In this document: one piece after another, positions 49,980-62,806 of the stretch
Position numbering within the stretch: the first letter of the stretch is position 1
Layout of the letters: the number at the start of each line of letters is the position of its first letter
From: Nyssa sinensis
Lineage: Eukaryota > Streptophyta > Magnoliopsida > Cornales > Nyssaceae
Assembly: GCA_008638375.1 (NCBI GenBank)
Contig: CM018043.1
Span: forward strand, 55,936,947 to 56,000,946
Length of the DNA: 64,000 nucleotides
Direction of reading: 5' to 3'
Notes under the pieces: model-generated
Told to the model about the DNA's origin: nothing
Databases searched by the model: none
The model's input: only the letters and a program-made list of their open reading frames with translations
Made by a program: the position numbers and the translations under genes

Positions 49980-52590
49980 AAAAAGACGTTTTTAAAAACG
50001 TCTTTTTGAAAGACGATTTCAAACAATTTTTTTTTTTAAATTATCTTTCAAAAAAATGATTTTACAAACAAACCTCATTTGATAAATAAATTTATTGTAA
50101 CCTTATTTTTAAAAAAAGTTTAAAAATAATTCTATTTTGATCAAAAATTCAAAATTTTTGCCAACATCAACGATTATAAAAAACTAAACAGTCCTTTTTT
50201 TGGCAACCGTTGGATCAGAATCATTGCCAAAAAAATCGATTCTTGAATGAAAGATGAATAGTGTAGTCACCAGACCTTCATGTTAAAAACGTCTTTTTGA
50301 AAGACGATTTCAAACAATTTTTTTTTTTAAAATTATCTTTCAAAAAAAATGATTTTACAAATCAACTTAATTTGATAAAAAAATTTATTGTAACCTTATT
50401 TTTAAAAAAAGTTTAAAAATAATTCTATTTTGATAAAAAATTCAAAATTTTTGCCAACATCAACGATTATAAAAAACTAAACAGACCTTTTTTTGGCAAC
50501 CGTTGGATCAGAATCATTGCCAAAAAAATTGATCCTTAAAGGAAAGATAAACAGTGTAGTCACCTGACCTTCATGTTAAAAACGTCTTTTTGAAAGGCGA
50601 TTTCAAACAATTTTTTTTTTTAAATTATCTTTCAAAAAAATGATTTTACAAATAAACCTAATTTGATAAATAAATTTATTGTAACCTTATTTTTACAAAA
50701 AGTTTAAAAATAATTCTATTTTGATCAAAATTTCAAAATTTTTGCCAACATCAACGATTATAAAAAACTAAACAGACCTTTTTTTGGCAACCGTTGGATC
50801 AGAATCATTGCCAAAAAAATCGATCCTTGAAGGAAAGATGAACAGTGTAGTCACCTGACCTTCATGTTAAAAACGTCTTTTTGAAAGACGATTTCAAACA
50901 ATTTCTTTTTTAAATTATCTTTCAAAAAAATGATTTTACAAATAAACCTAATTTGATAAATAAATTTATTGTAACCTTATTTTTTAAAAAAGTTTAAAAA
51001 TAATTCTATTTTGATCAAAAATTCAAAATTTTTGCCAACATCGACGATTATAAAAAACTAAACAGACCTTTTTTTGGCAACCGTTGGATCAGAATCATTG
51101 CCAAAAAACTTGATCCTTGAAGGAAAGATGAACAGTGTAGTCACCTGACTTTCTTGTTAAAAACGTCTTTTTGAAAGATGATTTCAAACAATTTTTTTTT
51201 TAAAATTATCTCTCAAAAAAATGATTTTACAAATAAACCTAATTTGATAAATAAATTTATTAGAACCTTATTTTTAAAAAAAGTTTAAAAATAATTCTAT
51301 TTTGATCAAAAATTCAAAATTTTTGCCAACATCAACGATTATAAACAACTAAACAGACCTTTTTTTTGTCAACCGTTGGATTATAATCATTGTCAAAAAA
51401 ATCGATCCTTGAAGGAAAGATGAACAGTGTAGTCACCTGACCTTCATGTTAAAAACGTCTTTTTGAAAGGCGATTTCAAACAATTTTTTTTTTAAATTAT
51501 CTTTCAAAAAAATGATTTTACAAATAAACCTAATTTGATAAATAAATTTATTGTAACCTTATTTTTAAAAAAAGTTTAAAAATAATTCTATTTTGATCAA
51601 AAATTCAAAATTTTTTCCAACATCAACGATTATAAAAAACTAAACAGACCTTTTTTGGGCAACCATTGGATCAGAATCATTGTCAAAAAAATCGATCCTT
51701 GAAGGAAAGATGAACAGTGTAGTCACCTGACCTTCATGTTAAAAACGTCTTTTTGAAAGGCGATTTCAAACAATTTTTTTTTTAAATTATCTTTCAAAAA
51801 AATGATTTTACAAATAAACCTAATTTGATAAATAAATTTATTGTAACCTTATTTTTAAAAAAAGTTTAAAAATAATTCTATTTTGATCAAAAATTCAAAA
51901 TTTTTGCCAACATCAACGATTATAAAAAACTAAACAGACCTTTTTTGGGCAACCGTTGGATCAGAATCATTGTCAAAAAAATCGATCCTTGAAGGAAAGA
52001 TGAACAGTGTAGTCACCTGACCTTCATGTTAAAAACGTCTTTTTGAAAGACGATTTCAAACAATTTCTTTTTTAAATTATCTTTCAAAAAAATGATTTTA
52101 CAAATAAACCTAATTTGATAAATAAATTTATTGTAACCTTATTTTTAAAAAAAATTTAAAAATAATTCTATTTTGATTAAAAATTCAAAAATGTTGCCAA
52201 CATCAACGATTATAAAAAACTAAACAGACCTTTTTTGGGCAACCGTTGGATCAGAATCATTGCCAAAAAAATCGATCCTTGAAGGAAAGATGAACAGTGT
52301 AGTCACCTGACCTTCATGTTAAAAACGTCTTTTTGAAAGACGATTTCAAACAATTTCTTTTTTAAATTATCTTTCAAAAAAATGATTTTACAAATAAACC
52401 TAATTTGATAAATAAATTTATTGTAACCTTATTTTTAAAAAAAGTTTAAAAATAATTATATTTTGATCAAAAATTCAAAATTTTTGCCAACATCAACGAT
52501 TATAAAAAACTAAACAGACCTTTTTTGGCAACCGTTGGATCAGAATCATTGCCAAAAAAATCGATGATTGATAAAAAGATGAACAGTGAA
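49980..52590 (+). repeat. Young satellite array: nine units of about 290 bp
   Basis: The anchor GGCAACCGTTGGATCAG (with small variants) recurs at 50202, 50495, 50786, 51076, 51368, 51658, 51948, 52238 and 52527: spacing 289-293 bases. Units are nearly identical, differing mainly in A and T run lengths and scattered substitutions. Each carries a small hairpin CGTCTTTTTGAAAGACG or a one-base variant of it (first at 49999-50015), and TTTTGATCAAAA, a perfect palindrome in most units. The array lies 3.8 kb upstream of the intact PMT27 start. No coding capacity. Confidence 0.95.
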
Positions 52591-53999
52591 GTCACCTGAC
52601 CTTCATGTGCGTAGCCTGAATATATAGACCTTAGGTTTCTATTCATAAGTTCATAATTAGTGCTGTGTCTTGCATTCCGTGAAAGTCACATGACCACCCC
52701 CTTCTCAACCAGGCCCTACGCCTCCTATTCACAGCCTAAAATCAGTTAGAACTTTGAACAAGAAGGAGAGAATGAGTGTATATCTATATATATATATATA
52801 TTGTAGTTTATATATACACATTTATATTTAGTGGCCGATCTACACCTTATGTTGAAGGAACAAAAATTAAAAAATATTAAATTTTAAGAAGTTTTTTCCT
52901 GAAAAAATATGAAATTGTGAAATAAAGGTTAAAGTTTTGAGTTCTCTCAAGGTTTTCATCACATCATTCATGCACGGAACACTTGAGGCGTTAAAATATA
53001 TGCCCTCGTCTTTTTACTATAATTCTGACATTTAATTTTTTTCATCATAAATATCTAATGTAACCGACAAATTTATAACCGAAGGCTATAGTATACGTCA
53101 GAAATAATCTCATTTCTTATAGTGTTATAATTATCTTTTATTTTAAATTATACGTACTCACACATGACTAGTTTGTTACAGTTGATATCACCCTCTAACT
53201 ATATCACGTAATTAGCTTACTATAAAAAAACTCTCTCACGTCATTGTAATTTGTAATAGCGATAAAACTCTTAACATTATACTCTTTGTAGTATTTATAT
53301 CCAAACCATCAACCACTAAAAGATACCTTGAATTCTATGTTATCGTCATGACATTTTTATAATGATCTCGATCAACATTTACACTTAGCACCCCATACTC
53401 TTACAAAATTCTCTCTATTTCCAAATTACATTTACTTTTTCCTTGCTATTTCATCATCAAAACATTTGCTATTTGACTTGAAAGACTCAGATAGACTTGC
53501 TCTATGCCCCACTCACTCTCTTAGTCATCACCCGTTTTACGAACTATCAGTAATATGTTTTCACTCTGATTTGGCTTCTTTGAAAGAAAAAGAAATAGAA
53601 ATAGATAGAAATAGTGTGATAACACTTGTCAAAGAAATAAACAGGAAGCTTGCAAATTGGAATATCACATGTCGTGTAGCCTTTATATATTCGCATGACA
53701 ATGTAATAATATGTATTAAATCATAAGTGTGACTGTTCATTTTCTCCTTATTCACGATGTGATAATGTATTTATTAGCATCATACACCACAGCTGGAAGT
53801 TTATTGTATTGATTTTTCCCATCCAAGTGACCTTGGTTCAAGTTTTCACTAAAACATGGGTCAGCCCGAATTCACCGAATCTTGAATAAAACTGGGCGGA
53901 GAGGTTTTATGGAATGGCCTCTGCATTCCAAACTGAGTTCAGTGACATCTGTTGCAGCCCAGCCCAACTTAAGAATGTCAATTTTTTTTGACATGATAC

Positions 54000-54485
54000 A
54001 AAATTAACAAATTTAAGTTGAACATAAATAATAAACGAATTGACGTATATAACAAGATTAATAAACACGCTGTGTTTGAATTTTAGTAATGTCAACCCGT
54101 TTAACATAATTTAATACTTTTAATTATAAAAAAAAATAACACGAGTTAAAATAATTCGTTTCACATCAAAAGTTTATCAAGAATTGTAAATTTTTTTAAT
54201 TATAAAAAAGAGGCTTTTACTTTGATTTGACCATGCCTAAAACTTAGTAAACTTGAAAACTATCCATACATTTAAAAAACAGGTATCTCTTTTATTTAAA
54301 AAATATAAATAAATAGGTTAACTGTGTTGACACGTATCATTTATTTAATAAATGAATTGAGTTTGAATTTTGAAACTTGACACAATTTGTTAATAGTATC
54401 GGATTAAGATTGATACATATTTTCTAATATGTATGTCTTGATATTACTCAAATACGATACGATAACATGAATTATCTTAGCCCAT
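54000..54485 (+). repeat. Dispersed repeat family 'TTAACACG', copy 4 (in unit B)
   Basis: Counterpart of the copy at 46830-47300, carried along by the tandem duplication rather than separately inserted. Confidence 0.6.
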
Positions 54486-54700
54486 CCTATGCCTCCGATG
54501 TTTGATTGCTTGTTTCTCACCAATAATATCTATAAAAACATTGGACGACTTTAAAGCAAAACAGGAGACTCCTCCAACTTTAAGTATCTGTTATAATTTT
54601 AATATGTTATTCATGAAATTACGTGAATTTTTAACTAAAAATAAAAATTTTAAAAATACAAATACATATACATTGTAATCATAAGCAGATTATTGTTAAG

Positions 54701-55274
54701 CAATGTTTTAAAATTCAAATCGTTCATCGAATCGAAAAAGTGATCTTAAGACTCAGATCGTTCATCGAATCGAAAAAGTGATCGGTCATAGGTCACCGGT
54801 TCAATCGAAATTAAACCATGATGTCATAATTATATTTATTAATAAATATTAATAATAATTCAATAAGAAAAAATATAAAAAATATCTAAAAAAAAATTCA
54901 GACTGTTCTGCAATTATAATTTAAGCCATATAGAATTCCGTGATATCAAACAATGTATAAAATTATATTCAAAGCCTTTGATCTTTTCTCACACAGGCAA
55001 TTTAGAAAAAATAAAACCAAATCACAAATCTTCTTTAGTAGGGAATTTTTAATAAAGTGTCAGATCTTCGTTCACTTTCTAAAAGAAATAGATTGAATTA
55101 TTAATTATTATGATGTAAATATTCTAAACAAAACAAAAGCATCAAGTGTCTTTAAATTGATAACTCCTGCTGTTATTGACCATGAACATGATCATGGATG
55201 CAGCCCCCAAACCCTCAGGTTTCAAGTGTCTCAACTTAGAAGGGACTAAGCGGCACATATATTGAAGTTCATAA

Positions 55275-55319
<45 letters not shown>

Positions 55320-55767
55320 CCAGTTTCACTGCAGACCGGTGAGATGAAGACCAGATAAAGAGAGATCTTAAAGAAAGAAATAAAGAGAAGCAGAGGAAGT
55401 GAGAGAGACGAAAATAAAATCAGATCCTTGCCACTTGCCAGAGTTGACGCCGGAGAGAAAGCAACAACGGAGATGAGTGAGATGATGGGATCAGTGTCCT
55501 GTGTTCGTTGGTCACTAAGAATCTCATATTCTGAGAAGAGGAACTGAGAAAAAAATGAAAGGAGCTATTGTTTTTGCCCTACGTCCAATGCTCAATCAGG
55601 GTTAATTTTATACATAAAACGAACCAAAAACCGCTGAACTGGTTCGGTTTAACAGTTTTGCGGTTAGACCGCCCAGTTCGAACAGTTTTCAAATTAAACT
55701 GAACCATTTTGTGAACCGATTCATAGTTGAAACGGTTGAATTGGTTAATTTAATTTTTAAAACATTG
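54701..55767. mobile_element. Non-autonomous MULE-like element, copy in unit B
   Basis: Duplicate of 47535-48607 with the same termini and flanks TTGTTAAG/TTATTAAA, plus an (AT)n run at about 55278-55318. Compared with unit A the interior is nearly unchanged, while the terminal arms have changed almost only by transitions (see findings). Confidence 0.65.
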
Positions 55768-56320
55768 TTATTAAAACACGTACTCAAATACATAACACGT
55801 CATCTATTGTTTAATTATTGAATAAGAAGTATATGATATAACATGTATTCTCAAAAAAATTTTAAGTGGACGGGTTTATTGAACAAGCATAGACTCAATT
55901 AATTAAGTAATATCATGTGTATATACACTATATTTTTTTTTTCTTTGAAGAGAGAGAGCTGCTTTTGCCTAGACTTTTCTTGCATCCACCACCAAATTGA
56001 GAGAAATCGGGGAAAACCATCCTTGTAAAAGCGCACGTGTATATGTATTGGCATGGTACAATTTAAATTGTCACCGTAATTTTCTGGACTATTACGTGGG
56101 GACTTTCATCTTGTACCTCTTTGCCAGTTTGCTGATCAAACAAATGTCAAACAAAGCCCTTCTCCGACTCTTTTGGATCTTGAGACATTCCAACTTGGAA
56201 TGTTTCTCTCTCTCACTAGCTTTCATCTTCCTCCACAAACCGAACTGAAAACTTTCCCTGCTATTAACTCCATACCATTTTAGCTTTTATCATCCTCTTT
56301 TATCACTATCCTTGGTGAAT

Positions 56321-56345
56321 CTCTCTCTCTCTCTCTCTCTCTCTC
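56321..56345 (+). repeat. (CT)n tract in the PMT27 leader
   Basis: About 12 CT repeats end 17 bases before the start codon. Pyrimidine-rich leaders next to the ATG are common in plant genes. Confidence 0.9.
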
Positions 56346-56362
56346 GCTATTCAAAAACTAGT

Positions 56363-59300
56363 ATGGGTTTAGGGAAGGTACGCAATAACAAGCGGCCATC
56401 CGGCACTTCTTATACATCAACAATAACAACCATGATCTTCATAGCATTATGTGTTCTGGGTGTGTGGATGCTTACCTCCAATTCAGTAGTTCCGCCACAA
56501 ACTACCACTCGAACTGCCACTGATGCTGCCACCGATGCCGATGCCACCGCTACTAGCGCTGGCTATTCTTCCTCAACTACAGACTCTCATAACACCAAAA
56601 CCATCAACAAAAGAGACTCTCCTGCAGTTTTTGAAGACAATCCAGGTGAGCTTCCGGATGATGCCATCAAATCTGATGAGTCCTCTCATCCCGAGGACAC
56701 GAACGACAACAAAAAGTCTCAAGATGATCAAAAATATACATCGTCAGATAATCCAAAGGACTCTACTGACATAGAGAGTTTGACCGGGACAGCAATTGAA
56801 GCGGAAAGTAACAATAATGGCAAACAAGAAAATGGTGCAGTGGACAATAATAACAAACAAAATGGAAAAGACAACTACAATGATCATGAAGATAATATAA
56901 TAAAAGAAGCCAGTTCAGATGTTCAAGAAAGTTCTATGACTCAGAACCAACAAGCCGAAGAAACAACCACACAGAACCAAAGTGCATCAACTAATAAAAA
57001 CTCTGCAGGTCAGGAAAGTCAAGAAACAAGGAATGATCAAGAAGGCAATGGAAAACAAAAAGTTGACAACCACGGAAGTTTACAGGATACCCAAAATCAG
57101 ATATTGGATGAAGATCGACAACAACGAGAAAAAGAAAAACAGCAACAACAACAACAACATGAGGATCAATCACAGAAACAGATTCAGGAGGCAACAAGCG
57201 GTGATCGAATAGAACAAGATGATGCAAAATTACACTCAAAAACTACCCAAGTTGAAATCCAAGAAACTCAACAAAATGATAGTGCAATGAAGGACACTTC
57301 GAAGCAAGAAACCAAAGGAAAAGAAGAAAAGCCAATGGAAGCAAACACCAATGACTCACTTCCGGGTGGTGTTAACTCAGGGATACCAAAAGAGTCAAAA
57401 GAGTCGAAGAAATCCTGGAAAACTCAGGCAGACCAATCCGAGAATCAAAAGGAGAGGCGGCCGGGTGCATCAGGCGGTCAAGATGGGAGCATTTATGGGT
57501 ACACTTGGCAGTTGTGTAATGTAACGGCAGGTTCCGACTATATACCTTGTTTGGACAACGAAAAAGCATTGAAGCAATTGCGTAGTACGAAGCACTACGA
57601 GCACCGTGAGAGGCATTGTCCTGAGGAGGCTCCCACTTGCTTGGTCAAACCTCCGGAGGGTTACAAGAGATCAATCGAGTGGCCTACAAGCAGAGATAAG
57701 GTATATGATTGTTTGTGAGTCGTTTGATCATTCATAGAATGTGTGAATTTTGTGATGGAATGTATAAGTTTTGTAACCTTACCGTTTGTTGTGGGTTTGG
57801 CAGATATGGTATCATAATGTACCTCACACGAAGCTAGCGGAGGTGAAGGGGCACCAAAATTGGGTGAAGGTGACAGGGGAGTTCCTGACTTTTCCGGGCG
57901 GTGGAACCCAGTTCATACACGGTGCTCTGCACTACATAGAATTTATTCAAGAGGTTAGTCATCCCATAATCAAACGCACACATTGATTGAGTTGGTCTTT
58001 CCACCTTTCCTATGCCACATTAATACTGAATATTTGTTAGAGAAATGCTTTTTAGTGACTTGTATTTTTGAAATTAATAAATAAATTTGGGTACTCTATT
58101 TGTTATCGTGGAACAACATTTAAAAGAAAAACAAATTTTCTCTTTTTATTTTTTTAATTCTAAACACAAGGTAATGGTTGTGAAATTTATTTATAAAATG
58201 AAGAGATTCAGCACGCATGCCTGCTTACCCATTGCCTAGAAGCTTTTTGTGACTTTGATCATTTTTCCTTAGGACCTTTTATAATTAGTTGCAGGTGAAT
58301 TCTGACTAAAATAATAAGAATAATAATAATAAAATATAGATCTAAATTAGGTAGGAAGAACTTCTTCCTATCCGAATTTGTGTCTTCCTATTCAAATTCG
58401 TGTCTTAATTACAATCGGTCGCGTATGTTATGCAAATATGTTTTTTATTTTATTTTATTTTTTTAGTTAAAAATTAAAATTAAATAGTGATACATAATAA
58501 ATTAAGATTATGACAACGTAACTGGGTAAGAGGAGTCTCCTTCCTAATTTGGAGACAAGTATTGTCCAGATAAAAATGAAAAATCAAGTTATTGGCTTCA
58601 GGCAGTACCAGATATTGCATGGGGGAAGCATACTCGAGTGATATTGGATGTTGGCTGTGGGGTTGCCAGCTTTGGAGGTTTTCTTTTCGAAAGAGATGTC
58701 CTTGCTATGTCTTTTGCACCTAAAGACGAACATGAGGCCCAAGTTCAATTTGCCCTGGAAAGGGGTATACCTGCAATATCTGCTGTGATGGGCACTCAGC
58801 GGCTGCCATTTCCAAGCAGGGTGTTTGATCTTGTGCACTGTGCGCGTTGTAGAGTTCCTTGGCATGAAGAAGGTTCTAATTTAACTCAGTTTCAGAGTAT
58901 CTCTTTCTACCTTGCTCTTATAAAATTGCTAACAAAATTGGAACTTCTGTGAAGGTGGTGCTCTTCTTTTGGAATTGAACCGTGTTCTACGACCTGGGGG
59001 CTATTTTGTCTGGTCAGCCACTCCTGTGTACCAGACGCTTGAAGAAGACGTGGAGATCTGGAAGGGTATAAGATTCAAATGGTGGTCTTTAAACGCAGTT
59101 CAGATTTAACAAAAATGACTTGCCTTTTTTTCTTTTCCAGAGATGTCAGCGCTTACCGCATCTATGTGTTGGGAACTTGTTACTATCAAGAAGGACAAAC
59201 TAAATTCAATTGGTGCTGCCATCTACCGCAAACCAGCCTCAAATGAATGCTATGATCAGAGAAAGCAGGACCGTCCTCCAATGTGTAAAAATGATGATGA

Positions 59301-60405
59301 TCCAAATGCCGCCTGGTAAGTTTTTCTACATTTTACAATGGCATACACCAATCTCTGTACTGTACGTCATGGATGAGTGTTTGTGCCTCATACCTATCGC
59401 GTGTCATATGATGGTGAAGAAGACATCTAGTTAATTGCCAAAAAAAAAAAAAAAACACGCAATGCAGTAAACAAGAGAGATTTAAACAGTATGGTGGCAT
59501 GGTGTTGATACAAATTCAACGAGGGGTCACATGATTTTCAGGTATGTACCTCTGCAGTCCTGCATGCATCACTTGCCGGTGGATGAGGTTGAGAGAGGGT
59601 CCCGGTGGCCTGAGGATTGGGCAGGCCGATTACAGACACCACCATACTGGTTAAACAAATCCCAGATGGGAATTTATGGGAAACCAGCTCCAGATGACTT
59701 CGCAGCAGACTATGAACATTGGAAGCGGGTGGTGAGCAAGTCATATCTCAGCGGATTGGGTATCAGTTGGGAAAATGTCAGAAATATTATGGACATGAGA
59801 GCTGTTTATGGGGGGTAACAATATTCTTTATCATCATCATCATCACTACTACTACTACTGAGCAGTCCCTACATAAATATAACTGATACAAGAAGAATGA
59901 TGCTTACAGGTTTGCCGCGGCAATGAAGGACCTTAAAGTGTGGGTCTTGAATGTGGTGAATGTAGATTCTCCAGATACACTGCCCATAATCTATGAGCGT
60001 GGTCTTTTTGGGATCTACCATGATTGGTGTGAGTCCTTCAGCACATATCCCAGAACCTATGATCTCCTGCATGCCGATCATCTTTTCTCGAAGCTGAAAA
60101 AGAGGTAGTGCTGATGAATTGTTTCATTATCTTTCTTTTGATCTTACATCAGATGAGGACCAGTTTTTACCTCGTTTGGCTTTGGCAGGTGCAAACTTGT
60201 TCCTGTGATGGCAGAGATTGATAGAATAGTCAGACCTGGAGGTAAGTTAATCGTCCGTGATGAGTCCAGCACAATAGGGGAAGTTGAAAACTTGTTGAAG
60301 TCTTTGCATTGGGAGGTTCATTTAACCTTCTCGAAGAACCAAGAAGGAATACTCAGTGCTCAGAAGTCTGATTGGCGGCCAGACTCTTATGCATCTTCTT
60401 CCTGA
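56363..60405 (+). CDS. PMT27: PMT27-type putative Golgi methyltransferase (8 exons)
   Basis: Type II Golgi membrane protein of the plant DUF248/QUASIMODO2 family, thought to methylate cell-wall homogalacturonan with S-adenosylmethionine (known for QUA2, inferred here). Exons: 56363-57700, 57804-57953, 58602-58872, 58955-59065, 59141-59315, 59542-59814, 59910-60104, 60189-60405. Total 2730 bases, 909 residues, in frame with GT-AG borders. Visible parts: short basic cytosolic end; membrane anchor 21-37; a long acidic, Q/N/E-rich stem to about 380 (typical of PMT24-27); and the catalytic domain from YTWQLCNV (380) to the end. The latter has the SAM-binding ILDVGCG (510-516), [40 protein letters not shown] and [22 protein letters not shown]. 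The start follows the family; an in-frame upstream ATG at 56312 only adds residues read from the CT tract. Its promoter is a duplicated copy (unit B). Confidence 0.95.
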
Positions 60406-60719
60406 AATGGAGATGATAGCATTTAGTCTAAAGAATATGGAGCTCTTGGTCAGTCTAGCTGTTAGCAGGCAAATTTCAACAGCACAAGTAGCATTGTGGT
60501 ATCCTTGGAATGTAATATTATTTGATTAAATCCAGCGAGAAACATGTATTTATTGTCAATGGTATGCAAACATGGGTATAGTGCAACTAAGTGTTTGAGT
60601 GTTGTAATTGAACAATTGGTTGTAAGGCAGTTATGTAATGCAGTCCTCTTCCCATTTTCTTTCCTTTGACTGTAATCACATTTTTGGTTGATATTCCAAT
60701 CTGGAAATAACATGTAAAG

Positions 60720-61050
60720 GCCATCTCCAGCAGTCTCAATTTTTTACTCAAATTAGATTAAAAGCTTCATTTGATTTTGATGATCTCCAACCATCACTTA
60801 ATTTTTACTCAAATATTTTTAAAATTTTCCCATGTTGTCCTAAAAAAATTCTCCATGTTGTCTCGAAAGTTTTTAATTTTGCTTTGAATAATGATTTGAG
60901 TTTATGAATAGTATTGTATAAATTTATGTTTGAGTTTGAATAAAAATAGATTTTGAATGGGTATGAATCCTTTGTTGGAGAGTATTTTCTAAAGTTTTTG
61001 ACTCAAATTTAAATTCAAGTCTCACTTTGAGTCACTTTGAGATGCTCTAA
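60720..61050. mobile_element. MITE-like element downstream of PMT27
   Basis: Inverse-related ends (CATCTCCAGCAGTCTCAA and TTGAGATGCTCTAAAG) and inner arms (GATCTCCAACCATCAC versus GTTGGAGAGTATTTTC; ACTCAAAT versus ATTTGAGT) indicate a foldback, non-coding transposon. No clear target-site duplication was seen. Confidence 0.5.
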
Positions 61051-62089
61051 AGAATCAAGATTTGGGAGCTTTGCCTCATGGTTGGAATATTGAGTGGACC
61101 TGATCTACTAGACTACTCCAATCACACTTTGCCATGTGTATAACCTATCTGTCAATGAGGGGCCAATAAAACAAATATCGCCCAGTTGACATACTGTGAT
61201 TAGAATGGTCCAGCGACAAGGCCAATGGAAATGGTCCCTGGAATTATTTCTCCATATTGGTACAAAAGTTGTCCAAAGTTGATCACTTGATCCACATGGA
61301 TGGCAGGCTGCTTTTAAGAGTGAATAGCCGAATTGCATCAGATGAGGAATGGTGTGCCAGTAAAGTCTGAAGCGCACAACACGAAGGCCACTCAATTGTA
61401 GTTGAACTGACTGAAATTGGAAGACTGAAAGTTTTAGGAAACCAAGTCAGCCTGGGAATCAATTAAAAATGAACATCTATATGGAATGAAATTTTGTTGT
61501 TGCCTCAAACAATGATGAAACAAGGGATGGAGTAATCCTAACAATGAAAAGGTCTCAAGATTTTTTTCTAAGGTAAGAGTAGAAGCCATGTTTTTTTCAC
61601 TCCAAAATGGCTGTAACTAAATGGAGCCAACACACTCATGGCAATCTGACAGCTCAAATCTAAAAATTACGAGCTTCATTTTCCGATATTCAACTTGTTC
61701 TTTGGCAAGGCATGTTTGGATATCCCATGGAAGTGGAATGCACACCAGCTGGGGGGGTTCGGGAAGGCATTGGGTCCTATCTAAGAAGAACAGACATGAG
61801 ACACAGATACAATACAAAATGTACAAAATGTGGACACGACATTTCTAAAAAAAAAACACAAAATACGTTTGAAACACGTTAAATATGTATATGTTTTCTA
61901 TTTTTATTTTTATATAATTATATAATAAAAACTTGACATTATTTAAATTAAAATTGACATAAAAATATACAAATTATAATAATATTATTAAAAATAACAA
62001 AGTCATTAAATAAAAATTCAAGAATTTCATTTAATCATCAACATCTATAATCCAAGTTCCAAAACAAATTTACTAAGTAATAACTACTA

Positions 62090-62136
62090 CATATATATAT
62101 ATATATGTGTGTGTGTGTATGTGTGTGTGTGTGTAT
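62090..62136. repeat. Compound (TA)n(TG)n microsatellite
   Basis: TA repeats pass directly into TG repeats with one TATG interruption. Confidence 0.9.
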
Positions 62137-62654
62137 ACATAAGCAAATAAAAGTAGAGAAGAAGATGAGAAAAGGAGGAGAAATCCAAAATAAAAAATAA
62201 AAAAAACACAAAAAACTTATCCTAATGTGTCCACAATTCAAAAAAATAAAAAAAAGTGGCCAATTTTTTTCACGTGTTCAGGACGTGCCCGAATGTGTCT
62301 GAAACGGATGCGTGAGCCGAAATAAAATATTCGTGCTTTATAGGGTACTATAATGCTAATAGCATCTTCGTTAAACTTCCGTCTACTGTTAAGGGGAGCA
62401 AAGTCAACAGTGCATCAATATGAATTGGAATTTTGAAGGATCTGCAAGATCTAAACTACACCATCTATTCCAGCTCAGATTTTACAATCCTGAAAAATTA
62501 CCTTTCATCTCCAATTTTGTCATTTCCATTTGCAGCTTCAGCTAGGATGCTAGTGTTTCTCAGTTTTCCAGCATTCAACAACTACTAAGAAGGTTCTGCA
62601 AGTGACCATTCTGGACCACAGTTCTGAGATCTGAGTTGCACAAGACCAATCAGA

Positions 62655-62806
62655 AATCCATAAGAATGAAGAAAGGGTGTCACATAAAAGGCAAGTTTCA
62701 CAAATACATGTGGGACAGTGCGTCGGCCCAAAATCCATAAGAATGAATATAAGAGTGTCACATAAAAGGCAAGTTTCACAAATACTTTTGGGACAGTGCA
62801 TCAGGC
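62655..62806 (+). repeat. 77-bp tandem duplication
   Basis: Two adjacent copies, each containing CATAAGAATGAA and CACATAAAAGGCAAGTTTCA, and ending near GGGACAGTGC. Open frames reading through both copies on either strand are by-products of the repeat. Confidence 0.88.

Larger units (their letters stand above)
49563..56711 (+). repeat. Tandem duplication unit B (joined to the intact PMT27)
   Basis: Second copy of the unit starting at 44702. It is about 2.3 kb longer because of the satellite array at 49980-52590. It also has a different segment at about 52985-53140 compared with unit A (about 45840-45930). After 56711 the PMT27 gene continues uninterrupted, so this end is the original locus. 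Confidence 0.92.

Noticed and set aside
49980..52590. CRISPR-like array
   Set aside because: Units are whole-length tandem repeats of about 290 bp without variable spacers, in a plant genome. It is a satellite.
61108..61395. 95-codon minus-strand frame rich in W, H and C
   Set aside because: No recognisable domain, no splice context and no supporting neighbour. Kept out as a chance frame in less AT-rich DNA.
62550..62801. Minus-strand frame with internally repeated CETCLLCDTL motif
   Set aside because: The repeat is the 77-bp DNA tandem duplication read through. No independent evidence of coding.
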